A stretch of DNA of 64,000 nucleotides, taken from Russula earlei. Lineage: Eukaryota > Basidiomycota > Agaricomycetes > Russulales > Russulaceae. Position 1 is the first letter of the stretch, and each line of letters begins with the position of its first letter. The notes below the pieces were generated by a model, which was given only the letters and a program-made list of their open reading frames with translations, was not told where the DNA came from and did not search any database. Both the position numbers and the translations under genes were made by a program. The DNA is taken from contig JAGFNK010000035.1 of NCBI GenBank assembly GCA_025769875.1, forward strand, positions 1 through 64,000, written 5' to 3'. Shown in pieces: positions 45,265 through 59,183 of this stretch.

Positions 45265-46769
45265 GCACTAGAAGGGACATTACTGATGACAAAGAAAATC
45301 TAATTCCACTCTTATTTGAAAACCTCAGCTATGACATCCAAGACCACTGTTATTGAGGAAAATTTGCAGGAGCATCTATTATCAATCACAGAAATCTTTC
45401 AGAAACTTGGTTATACGAAGATGACAATGACAAAATCACCACTGCTCAACTTAAAGCAGCAGCCCCAGGAGCAGGGAACGTTCAGGAATTCAATCCCTAT
45501 ACCTTTACAGGTCTATTCCTAGACAAACCAGTCAAGTGGAGTCACTCTAGAAGACATTGGATTTACTACAACAACCAAGAAGTTGATTTTACTGCCAGAG
45601 CAACACAAGAAGTTACTACCATCCTAGGCACTGCACCAAGTGTTTGAAGTGCTACTCCAGGACCCTCCACCTGACGAAATACTCAACAACCCACTCCTCA
45701 TACAGTCAGCAATGTACCACAAACAGTCCCTTGAGCACTCACTCCAACTAGAATCCAATTACAAGGCTCAGCCCCACCTATTGTTACAATTGCAACAACC
45801 CAAAATCCCACAATGTCAAGCAATCCACACCTTGTAGGAACTGCTCCAGAACCCTTTGATGGAAAGGCTGATAATGCAGAAGCCTTTTGGGCAGCTTTAG
45901 CCAATTATTACTACATCAATGGTGACTCCTTTACTGACAAAAGCAAGAAAGTTGCTGCTGCACTAACCCACTTTAAAGTAGGAACACCTGCTGGAGCATG
46001 GGCTAGAGAACAGACCACTAAAGCTATGGCTTATACAGTGGCAGACTATGGGTCATGGGACGACTTCAAGAAGGCCTTTGCCAGTCATTTCATCCCTGCA
46101 GAAGCAGAATTGGCCTCCACTAACACTATGCACACCTATTATCAAGGAAAACTACCATTTGATGAATGGTATCAGAAATGGTCACACCACACATTACGAG
46201 CTACCACAGATGAGAAGACAAAGATGTATGCTTTCAGGAAAAATCTTAACCCAGCCTTACACCAAAAGATATTGGGAATCACGCCAACACCAACTACACT
46301 TGGAGCCCTTGTCAAAGCAGCAAGAGAATTTGACAATCTATTCCACCTATACAACTCCACAGCCTTTCAAGGAGGATGCTCAGTGCACACCTGAGGATTA
46401 AACACCCAAGGATCGGACAATCCACTAGAAACCAACTTGTACCAAGGAGAACCTAACAAACAACCTTGGGAGTCCAGAAGTGAAAGAAAACCACTCACAG
46501 ATGCAGAAAAAGAGTTCCAACACAAGAACAACCTCTGCTACTACTGTGGAAAGAAGAATCATATGGCAAACCAATGTAGAGCAAAGAAAGCAGCCCAAAG
46601 ATGCCAACAACAAGGATCTCACCCCCAAACAGTAAGAGCCACTACTATTCAAGATGAGAACACTGAACTGGTACAAGAAGAGCCAATTCCTGTTGCATCA
46701 TTGACAACTTGGAGAGACACACTTGCAGACTCAATCCCTCAACCTAGATCTGCCCCTATGGATTTTTAA
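45261..46769 (+). pseudogene. Gag of the second Gypsy element
   Basis: ATG at 45261 overlaps the upstream stop as ATGA. The frame (MSTRRDITDDKENLIPLLF ... GLFLDKPVKWSHSRRHW) has stops near 45354 and 45645. After a shift it continues as MSSNPHLVGTAPEPFDGKAD at 45813. The Gag core WAALANYYYINGDSFTDKSKK, DDFKKAFASHF and KLPFDEWYQKWSHHTLRA is followed by a TGA at 46392 (Arg expected) and a zinc knuckle CYYCGKKNHMANQC near 46538. It ends TAA at 46767. The protein would form the RNA-binding particle. Confidence 0.85.
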
Positions 46770-46861
46770 TTGGACCCCCTTCCACACCAAGAAGGGATGC
46801 GGTCCAAATCAGTATGATACAAAGAGAAATCAATTACCCCAAAGTTTTTACCAAGAATATC

Positions 46862-47744
46862 TGTTACACCATTTTCCTTTTATGTTTACTTCTTACCTTT
46901 TTGCTATGGACTGCTTGCTTTCGTACATCCCTTTACTTACTGGTCTTGTGATCTCTTACATCTTGTGATCCCTTCTGTGTTATCATGTGATCCATACACA
47001 TCCAGGTAACACTGGATTGCTGTTACTTTCCCTTTGTTTGGTTCTCTTTCCATTTATATTCACTTCTTAGTTTCAACTGTGCAATGCTGCACACTTACTG
47101 TGCAGCACAGTTACTTGGTTATGACTCATTCGTGGCCTCATTCCTATGACTCCTACTTATTATGACTCCTACTATACTAGTAGCACAGTCAAAGCACAGC
47201 TATTTCTGTGCTTCTCCTGTATATATAAGCTCAGTACTTTGTGACCAAAGCCCTAAGCTTGGTCTCTTGTAGAATCCAACCTACTCTTATCCAACATATT
47301 TGCCTGCAACCCACTTCACTCCTAATCCTCAAACCACATCCACATCTCCATCTCACCAACTCTTCACACACACCAAATACCATCTACTCTACCTATCCCT
47401 TCCTTCCCTAAGAGTCTCTCTTCACTCCACTGAGAAGAGCTCTCCTCTTTTAAGACCTACCTTCCTCTACTCTCTCTGCGTTGTTCAAGGTCTCTGACAG
47501 ACTTGAACACATATAGCTAGTGGAACCAGCCCTAGTCTATCCCATTACAAACTTACCCTAGCTTCTCAATGGACCAAGTCGTACTAGGAAGGGTCTATTG
47601 ACCATAACCTGTTTAGCGTAAAACACTTCAACTGCTGCAGGGATCCTTACTCTTTATACACAGGAACCTGCCCATTTCTTAAACACATCTCAACTATTGA
47701 TTTGTCTTTATGCTTGAGAACTGACACAGCTCATTACTGTGACA
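46862..47744 (-). repeat. solo LTR, family A, reverse, target duplication ATATC
   Basis: 883 bp, same length as 2425-3307, flanked by ATATC at 46857-46861 and 47745-47749. Low end TGTTACACC, high end CTGTGACA. Excision rejoins the Gypsy pol frame. Confidence 0.95.
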
Positions 47745-47786
47745 ATATCTGGTCCCCATCTATTGCCTTGAAAGTTACCCTCATGG

Positions 47787-48750
47787 TGTCATGAACCATT
47801 CTCCGGAGAGGGCCCTTGAAGGACCCTTCCTTACTAGAGGAAACCCAGCCTCTATGGTGTCACCCTGTTCACACGGACAAAGGGGGTGAGTAGAGGTGTC
47901 CACAATATTGCACACGCATTGTTACATGAGCAATCCTCGGCACAATCAACATACAGCAAGCCCCACTTAGTGGCAACCCTTTTAGCAATAAAGGACAGTA
48001 TTATGGCCTCCCTAAGGACCCCTTATGATGACTCTAAGTGCTCTACAAGAGACACTAACAAGATACTAACGAGCCTACAACACATTATTAGGCTAACTCT
48101 AATAACCATAGAACAAACTATAGAGCGATACTAAGGACCTTAATATTAGTATTAGGGTCGACTCTAATGACCCTAATAGAACTATATAAGGGGCCTTATA
48201 AGCAACTCTAATTCCCAAACCAAACTACAAGTCCTCAAATGACCGGCCCTAAACTAACTAACAGTAAATGAATCAGGTGCTTCGCACGTGTACTAGGACA
48301 GTGAACACATGGACAGTAATGGCTCTTACTCATCAACAAGAACCTCCTTACTCAGCAGCTTACTGAGCATGACTGAGCATGCTCAGTAAGCATTCTCTGA
48401 TCTCTTACTCATCCAGCAATTGTGCTTGATAACAAGGTTATGACTTGTTCCCTATCTAGCAATTCTCTTGTAGTATATAAGCACTCAATAAAGTAGTGGA
48501 CAGTCTTCAGACTGTCCATTTGTTTACAGCACTCTCTACCCCTGGGATACTCCTTTAAGGACTGTCCCCTTGTGATCAACCTGGCCTCTTCCCTGTGTAA
48601 CTTCACAATACTACCAGTAACTGTACCTCTTTGGTATCTGATACTGCTCTGGACCCTACTCCTTGCTCATGCCATCTTGGATGTTCATCAACTCGTCTTT
48701 GAGCTCCTCCCTTGCTCTTGAACTGGATTGTTCAACAGTGAGTCTTGACA
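47787..48750 (-). repeat. solo LTR, family C, reverse, target duplication CATGG
   Basis: 964 bp, flanked by CATGG at 47782-47786 and 48751-48755. Low end TGTCATGAACC, high end GTCTTGACA. It lies only 42 bp from the family A LTR, in the same disrupted pol frame. Confidence 0.95.
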
Positions 48751-49048
48751 CATGGGGAAGATGAGTGGCAAAGAAATTGGTGCAAGAGCCCTACTAGACA
48801 GTGGGGCAGAAGGAATGATAATCCACAAATGATTTGCACAGAAACACCACCTGCACCTTTGAACCATGTCCAAACCCTTGCCAGCACAAAATGTGGATGG
48901 AACACAGAATGCCAATGGACTAATACATTTTAGCACCATCCAAAGACTTCACATCCGAGCCCACACAGGCACTACCCATGATGAACAAGCAGAATTCCTT
49001 GTCACTAACATTGGAGACCACGACATCATCCTAGGAACAGATTGGTAA

Positions 49049-49366
49049 CAAGGTTATGACTTGTTCCCTATTTGGCAGTTCTCCTGTAGTATATAAGTGC
49101 TCAATAAAGTAGTGGACAGTCTTCAGACTGTCCATTTGTTTACAGCACTCTCTACTCCTGGGTTACTCCTTTAAGGACCATCCCCTTGTGACCACCCTGG
49201 CCTCTTCCCTGTGTAACTTCTCGATACTACCAGTGACTGTACCTCTTTGGTACCTAGCACTGCTTTGGACTCTACTCCTCACACACACAGTCTTGGACGT
49301 TTATTTACTCGTCTTTGAACTTCTCCCTCGCTCTTGAACTGGATTGTTCAACAGTGAGTCTTGACA
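49049..49366 (-). repeat. truncated family C LTR, reverse (318 bp)
   Basis: Matches only the last third of 47787-48750, starting at TAACAAGGTTATGAC and ending at GTCTTGACA. It then joins pogo sequence at GCATG. The low end is fused to the Gypsy protease, so this is a deletion or recombination junction. Confidence 0.9.
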
Positions 49367-51335
49367 GCATGTACTAGGGGGAAAGACTCACCAGGAAGCA
49401 CATGTTGATGAGCAGACTCTCATGGAGGCCCAGGAGGAAATCATGGTGAAATGGATCAAAGTTCAAGGCTGTCATGGTGTTCCTATGACATATGCCTCAG
49501 TTGGTCAGTGTGCTGCAGCAATTTCAGGCTGACACATTGGAGGATCATGGCCAAAATGGTTCTGCCAGCGCCACCCTGATTTAAAGATAAAGAAGACTAC
49601 AGGGCTAGAAAAGGCATGTGTGAAAGCATTGAACCACTTTGCAGTCAATGGATTCTTTGACATGCTGACTGAGGTGATTGAAGCATATAATATTTTGCCT
49701 GGGAATCTCTACAATATGGACGAAAAAGGTGTTCAGCTAGGTATTGGTGCAAGGATTACTGCCATGATTGACCAAGATCAAAAAACTGTCTATTCCATTG
49801 AGGATGGTAACAGGGAGCTTGTTACAGTTATTGAAACCATCTGCGCTGATAGATCTGTTCTTCATCCATCTGTGATATTCCAGGGCCAGCAACAGAATTC
49901 AGAATGGGGCCAAAACAACCCTTGTGATGCAAGGTTCATTATCATTTTAGTGCTACTTAATGGCATTGATCCAACAATTGCTGACAGCATATCCATCTCT
50001 CCTAATGGTTGGACAGACCAAGAGTTGGGTTTGGCATGGCTTCAAAATGATTTTGATCCTGTGACATGAGACAAAGCTGCTGGACAGTATCAGCTTTTAA
50101 TCTTGGATGGCCATAACTCGCACTGCACCTTCACATTCTGCAAGTATGCTGCCAACAAGAAGATTATTGTTATATGTCTCCCATCACACACCACACATGC
50201 CCTACAGCTATGCAATGTTGGTGCTTTTGGACCCCTCACACAGTCATGGAAACGCACAGTCACTCTTGCATCACAATCTCTTATTGCAATCAGAAAAGAT
50301 AATCTACTAGCTCATTACCACACTGCATGCATCAAAGCACTAAAGACTACAACAATTCAGTCTGCCTTCCAAAAAACCAGAATATGGCCACTGAATTGTG
50401 ATTCCATCCCTCTTTCAGCCTTTGAGCCATCAAAGAATACAACTACGCAGGCTGCACAGCCTCTTCCTGCACATTTGCCATCCATCCTTGTCCCAACACC
50501 TACCCCAACCCCAACACCATCAGCTGCAACAGAGACCATGCTCCAACATGATGCCAACACCCTAGGAGAAGGACTGGAGGAGTTGCTGAATGATGATGAG
50601 GAGCCAATGGAGTGGTATCACATTGACATTCCCCCACCACTTCCAGGCACATCATCTCAGAATGCACTTCGGGCCAAGAACTTGATGCTCCAAGACATTA
50701 TTGTGCAGGCTGGTATTGCTCTGGAGGAGGATTATGCACAAATGAAACTTATAGACCTGGAAAATGAGAGGTTGAGAAGGCAAGCATTTGAGAAGGCAAA
50801 ACAAAAAAACCAAAATAAACTGACCTCTGGACACGCACACCACATGACAGCCATCGAAAACTTGGACTTCCTTGCATGACAGGACTGGGAGAGGGGGATG
50901 AAAGACGTCTTCAAAGAGGCTGCCCCATGATTCAAAGTCCTGAAGAAAAGCATTCTTGACCATCAGAGGGCAACCGAGAAGGTGGCCAAGCAAGAGGTAA
51001 AGAAGGCCACTATGGCTGCTGCAAGGGCAGAAAGGGCTCGTGGCTGTGTTAGAGGCACCAGAGGTGGTAGACGAGGTGGAGGCAGATGTGCAAGAGGGAG
51101 GGGTGCAGCCATGGCTGAGGGTGGTATTACAGGTGCAGACGATTTAGATTCTGAGCCATCAGGGGCAACTGAGTCATCAGAGAGTGACTCAGATTCAGAC
51201 TCCAACAGTGAAGCAGAGATCCCAATTCCAAGATCACACCAACAGCACCAAATTCAGGTGATTCAAGGAGGCCGCTAGGAGGCCACTGTTCCAGAGGTGA
51301 GTGAGGAAGTTGTGGCAGAAGACAATGGAAACTAA
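49367..51335 (+). pseudogene. pogo-like (DDE_1) transposase, copy 2, 5' truncated
   Basis: Starts inside the intron of the copy-1 gene. HTH region: EAHVDEQTLMEAQEEIMVKW ... VGQCAAAISG-stop-HIGGSW (Arg expected). Catalytic region YNMDEKGVQLGI, LLILDGHNSHC, LPSHTTHALQLCNVGAFGPL. A TGA (PVT-stop-DKAAG, 50066) and one near 50877 break the frame, but it is otherwise better kept than copy 1. For example, RGGRRGGGR at about 51065 still has CGA where copy 1 has TGA. The tail ends near 51335. DDE_1 proteins cut and paste DNA, usually into TA; this copy cannot. Confidence 0.88.
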
Positions 51336-51345
51336 CCTAGTACTG

Positions 51346-53740
51346 AGCAGCCACAGCCTCGCCCAGGTCAGGGTACATGTGCGGGTAGCTTCTTGAGTGA
51401 GTCTTTGGCCAAGTGCGCTGTAAGGCGGCACTTGTGTGCACGCAAGGTGTGAGGGGAGGTTGTTCACCCAAGGGGATGGTTGGACTTAGTGAGGAAAGAG
51501 GGGGGGGATGTAACAGGAAGGTGAGCAAAGAAGGTGTCTTGATGGAGGTGGCTGCATGTGCGAGTTTGTCAAAGTGGGGGGTCAAAGGGGCTGTCTTGGT
51601 TATGTGTATCTGTGTAAACTCTGTGTATGCCTATGCTTATGTATATGCTACTCAACAGAGTAGCTAGTGGGTTTATATACATCAAGACCAGGGCTAGGCT
51701 AAACTAGAAGAGGAAGAAGGGAGAGTCCTAAAAGACAGTAGTGCATACAAAGGGACAAGTCTGAGAGAGTGGGTATGTACTGTAAAGGGTATATGAGGTG
51801 TTACTGGTGGTGACAAGTGGGCACTAGTCAGCAAGGCCAAGATGCCACGCAGGGGTGGTCGGCTGGGTTGTGAGCATTGAGGGGGCTTTTGCCTGATGAG
51901 GCAGTGGCAGGTGAGTGGGTGTGTGCAGGTGCAGGTGAGTGTGCGGGTGCAGGTGAACGTGTGGACGAGTGTGTGGGTGTGGGTGCATGTGCGGGTGAGC
52001 ATGCAGGCAGGTGTCAAAGTGAGCAGCAGCAGGCAAGGTATGTGCATTGGAGGTGAGAGGTGGAGGGCAAGGCAGCATGTGTGCATGACTGGTGGTGGGA
52101 GAGAGGGAGTTGCATGTGGTGTGTGTCGGGCATTCGTGCCTGTCATTCAACTGCTGGCTGGTTTCTTGCAGTGGGTGGCACTTTGTCAGACTGGCCTGTT
52201 CCACAACCAAGCTCGCAAGTCACCTTACAGCGCGTGTTGTGTTGTGTCATGCCAGAGTGGTGGGCGTGTTATGGCAAAGCAGTAAGGGGGCATGGCAAGC
52301 TTGCAGTGTGTTGAATGAGTTGTTGCATCTTGGGGTGTTGCCAAGCATTGGCCACGTTGTTGTTGTTGCCATTGATGCAGTTGCTGCTGTCGTGGCAGAG
52401 GCTGAGGTGTCATTCAAGGCAATGGGGTGGCAAGAGGTAAGGGTGTAGGCGATGGCATCATGGAATGGTGTGGGCATGGGGGTGTCACTTGTGCATTGCT
52501 CATGCTGTTGTCTTGTGGGTGCGGTGATGAGGTATTGCGGGTGGTAGCAGCATGCATGAACGAGGGTGTACTTGTGGATGGAAATGTGATGGAAGAGGTG
52601 GCATGGTGCAGTGTGGTGCTTGTGTTGGCAGCTTCTCCTGTGGTGATGTCACAGGAAAAGGAACAGCAGAGTGACCCAGACACAGATGCCAACAAAGGTC
52701 ACCATGTCTCTGAACATGGGTGGCTTCACCATGGGCCTGCCGCGATACACCTGGTGTGCCACCTGACGTGCCTCATGCATAGTGGGGTGGCATCACTGGG
52801 CTCAGGTCTGAGGCCTTGGTATTCTTGGGCAATGGTGCTGGTGGCATGAGGTGAGGATGGTGTGTTGTTGCTGGTGTCATGCGTGACTGAGACGTTGGTG
52901 TTCGATGTGACGTTGACTGAGACTGGGGGTGAAACCAAAAGGGCAGTGGCAGGCTGAGCTAAGGTGACAGTGGCAGAGGAGGCGGCTGGCAATGGAGGTG
53001 ATATGGCGGGCTGGGCTGAGGTGGTGGTGGGTGGCGCTGAACTGATGATCATGGGCAAGGCTAAGGTGGAGGCTGATGATACTGGGGCTGAGGTGGTGGC
53101 AATGGATGTGGATGGGTCTGGGGCAGTGGCAACTGCTGAGGAGACGACTGAGGCAGGCAAGGGTGAGGCGGTGTGAGACAGGGCTGTGGCAGGTGGGATG
53201 TGTACAGCAACAATGGAGATGGCTGGCGCAGGTGTAGGGATGGGCATAGAGATGGTGATTGCAGGACTGACTGAGACTGGGTGGTGGCAGGAACAGCTGG
53301 AATGGAAGGAGGGGGAGGGACCTTGGGCAAGGCAGGCAGGGCAAGAGTGGGCGATGTGGAGGCAAATGAATGTGACAAGGGGTGCAGGTAGTGGGTACAA
53401 TGAATACCTGACCTGTCCCCGCACCCATGCCTACCCAGGGCTGTGACCCTGGCAGGTTACCCAAACCCATGCCATTGCCTAAAGATGAGGCTGAGGAGCC
53501 TTGTGATGGAAATGCTTTTGAAGGAGAGAATGAGCCTGGTATGTCACAAGACAGACATGAAGAACATACCATAGGCCTTAACTTGGTACCTGGGGTAACA
53601 GACAGTGGTTTGGAGACACTGGATGGAAGGATTGAGGAGCCATCAAGGATGGAATCTGGTGAGATTGAGACCAAGGCAGGACAGCAGAGACATCAAAATC
53701 CTAGGCATGTAAAACCATCAGATACCACAAATACTTGAAA
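51346..53740. repeat. G-rich repeat zone, no reliable gene
   Basis: 51560-52220 is a diverged copy of 17690-18340, with TTTATATACATCAAG near 51670. 52726-53670 is low-complexity on both strands: minus-strand frames are Pro/Ser/Thr/Ala-rich (PPATALSHTASPLPASVV) and plus-strand frames Gly/Glu-rich. A minus-strand frame of 232 codons (53424-52726) is open but compositionally biased, so I do not call it a gene. Confidence 0.45.
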
Positions 53741-54794
53741 TATTGTAAGACTACTTACATATTGATATGCTCCCAAAGTTTGAAGCAAATCAATGTGCTA
53801 GAACGTTCAGAAAACAAGAAATTAGCATTCTGGAGTGGGGGTAGGAGTCAATGGCAAGGATTCCCACGGGTGGCCAAGATCGTCAATTTTCTCTGTTTGG
53901 CAGTCGCCTCGCAAAAATATTCATAGCATGACAACAACACACTCTAAAATTATGGCTGTCTTATAGCATCATCCTAAGATATTTGTCCACCCTTCTAATC
54001 CATCAAAACATTCAAAATATGTTCTCAGCTCCCATAAAGTATTGCATTGGTTTTAGGTGGCCAACTACCCGACCTGATACAGTACTGATCATATGTGTTG
54101 CAGCCAACTGAGCTGAAACGTTGGTGGACCGGGCCTGTGGACCGCCCGGACAGCTTGTGCCGGCTACAGCTTATTTGTAGGTAGGTAGGAGATGCCCATT
54201 GTCGCTTCGTAAGCGGGATTGTGGATGCAAGTCGTCCGAGTCTGAACAAGACGGTGGCGTAGAAAATGTAGTAGAAAAATTGTCGTCGGTAACCAGCGCC
54301 GGCGCCGCGTATGGAGTGGATGGGGAGCACAGCTGGAGAGAATTGTAACCCCAGCCATTGGCTTTATCCTATCCCGAGTCCCTGTCCTTCTGTCCGCCGC
54401 ATCCGCAACTTCTGGCCCAGGGATGGGCAGCAACGCAACATTACCGGCCGCCATGGTGCGTGGTGTATGTGTATGCTGCGCAACATTGCCCGCTTCGATG
54501 CGGTACGCCCGTTCTCCAAATTACCCGTCCAGACTGGGTTATGAACTAGTCTCGTTGAGTCCTGTCACTCCTGTCTGCCACATTCAATCTATTGGTTCAT
54601 TCATTCGCGCCATTTCTTCTGGAGCGTAAAATACGAATATTACGGAGGCTCTATGCGTAACGTATTCGACAAGGTCTATGACACATAATGAATGGACAGG
54701 ACGGCCGTCAGGAGAATAAATGACGAGTAGACCAGCAGCGAGAAGGCCAAGGCACGCCAGTGGCAACGATGAACGCAAAGAAAGGGGGCATCAG
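53741..54794. other. transition from repeats to the host gene block; no gene seen
   Basis: About 1 kb of mixed composition without recognised repeats or ORFs of note. It contains the downstream region of dbp2. A short inverted word, GGCGCCGGCGCC-like (near 54294-54306), stands out. Confidence 0.4.
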
Positions 54795-57531
<2,737 letters not shown>

Positions 57532-57981
57532 TATGTAAAACTTTCTAGAAAGAGGTTTAAAGGACAAGTGGATGAAAAGCAGAAGGCAGGAAGGAGAGGA
57601 GGCAAGTGAGACGAGAAGAGAAAAGCACGTTGTGGCTGCGGTTTGCCGTTTGTCGGACTGGAGAATTGGTTCCCACGCCATGACTTACAAACGCTCGCTT
57701 ATAAATACATTCCCACTCATGTAAGCTGCTGTATGTAAGGCTGTGGGCTGAACAAACACGCCGGTATCGTATTAACTGGGAACGCAGCGATCCGAGCCAA
57801 GGGAGCGAAAATAATAATCGCGCAGTACGGTACCCAACAAAGGTGGCAGTGACTTTGTGCCTATATAGATAGATTCAAATCCAATATGAAGGTCAGCGAA
57901 ATACGAGATTCACTGTCAAAAGCTATGGGCAAGAAGAAACAAATGACCCAAACTCAATATTAGTGGCGAGTTCATGTCGTT
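57532..57981. promoter_or_regulatory. dbp2 upstream / GTPase downstream region
   Basis: 450 bp between the dbp2 ATG and the stop of the upstream GTPase gene, both on minus. A pyrimidine-rich stretch on the minus strand (CTTCTGCTTTTCATCC near 57575) precedes the dbp2 start. No clear TATA box was seen. Confidence 0.5.
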
Positions 57982-58917
57982 TCACATGATAATGCAAGGA
58001 CATCCCCCGCGTATACGGTCTCGACGCTTTCTTCCTTTCTTCTTGCGACGCTCCTCAATGGGGTAATACTGGCGCATTTGCCGTACAAGATCTTCGAACG
58101 CTTCGGTCACATCCCAATCCCGCTTCGCGGATGTCTCGTACACTGGAATCTTCCAGCGCCCCGACAGTTCTGCGACGTAGGCAGGCGACACCTCGCGCTC
58201 ATTGGTAAGGTCCAATTTAGTGCCAACTAGGACCATCGGAACACGCTATATCGAGATAGCCTCGTCAATCGTAGTGAGTTCTGAAGGACGGGGAGAGCTC
58301 ACACTGTTTTCTCCTTTAATGCGAAGAATCTGCTGCCTTAGGTTTGTCACCTCTCGCAGGCTCGCTTCGAGAGTCAGGCTGGAGGCAATTAGGATAGTGT
58401 CATCGAGCCATTTCAAGCGATAACTGATGCGACAGGCACCTGAAAACGAGGACAAATCCCCGACCAGCCGAAATGTATATCTCATTTAGGGCGGTAAATT
58501 GCTCCGCCCCTGCCGTGTCGAGAACCTCGAGCTAAGAGGAGGAGGAGATCAGCATCAGAACTGATGAAGAGGGGGCGGCGATCTGCAGTCCAACGGGGAA
58601 GTTGCCGATGGCGCAGATGTCTAAGCCGCCATAGTTGAGATGATACACACCAGTGTCGGTTCTCCATCGACCACGACGGTCTCCCTGTACTCCTCTAAAC
58701 ACGGTGGATGAATTAGGACGAACAGGCGTCGAGAGAGCGAGGGAGCACACCTTGAATAGTTGGGTCGTAACTTTCGAGGAACTCATTGCGCATGAAACGG
58801 ACTGTGAGGGCTGACTTTCCGACCCCTCCGGCTTTGTCGCCATTTCAGAATCAGGGTAGAGCGAAGCGAGTAAGGAGAGAACTGACCACCGAGGACAACC
58901 GCGTTGAATTCACGCAT
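57982..58917 (-). CDS. Ras-family small GTPase, Rap/RSR1-like, 6 exons
   Basis: Exons: 58917-58887, 58831-58751, 58694-58651, 58531-58440, 58378 to about 58303, 58245-57982; 195 residues. G1 GAGGVGKSA (residues about 10-18), switch I YDPTIQEEYR, G3 [12 protein letters not shown]4 GTKLD and G5 ETSAK. The C-terminus is polybasic ([12 protein letters not shown]), then GGCPCIIM with a CaaX box for prenylation. The opening [13 protein letters not shown] and DTAGxEQFTA are closer to Rap/RSR1 than to classical Ras, in which Gln61 follows DTAG; here that position is Ala. Rap/RSR1 proteins direct polarity and bud or hyphal site choice at the plasma membrane. The divergent neighbour is the cyclophilin gene. 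Confidence 0.9.
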
Positions 58918-59183
58918 CGCGGGATAGAAGGCTTGGGGAGGAGAAACGAGGGCGCGTCATACGGTAACCAGACCGAAATGAGGGGGTTGGGGAGGAAAGG
59001 GCAAAGCAGGATACGGTTCGTGATCTCTCCCACTTAACATGCGCGCGCTGCCACCCCGAACTGGAACGTTATCCGTTATCTGGGCCGAGTAAGTATTTAA
59101 TTTAATTACGTAATTTCAATTTAGTTTAGAGCGAGAGCGAACAAGCGATGCGCCCGCCAACGCCAACGCCTTGCCTCGAGACC
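58918..59183. promoter_or_regulatory. shared divergent promoter region, GTPase / cyclophilin
   Basis: 266 bp between two divergent ATGs. It includes an AT-rich part (AAGTATTTAATTTAATTACG, 59091-59110) just upstream of the cyclophilin. An in-frame upstream ATG at 59148 could extend the cyclophilin by 12 residues. Confidence 0.6.

Larger units (their letters stand above)
46770..49048 (+). pseudogene. start of Pol (protease) of the second Gypsy, split by two solo LTRs
   Basis: The pol frame lies -1 to gag at GGATTTTTAATT. It reads STPRRDAVQISMIQREINYP up to 46861, then (after LTR A) SPSIALKVTL up to 47786, then (after LTR C) KMSGKEIGARALLDSGAEGM. The protease core DSGAEGMII is followed by two TGA codons (Arg expected) and the second conserved segment TNIGDHDIILGTDW, ending at 49048. 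There the element breaks into a truncated family C LTR; RT and integrase are lost. Confidence 0.85.

Noticed and set aside
52726..53674. Long Pro/Ser/Thr-rich minus-strand frames (232 and 265 codons)
   Set aside because: Strong compositional bias of a G-rich/C-rich repeat opens frames on several phases; no domain and no intron pattern.
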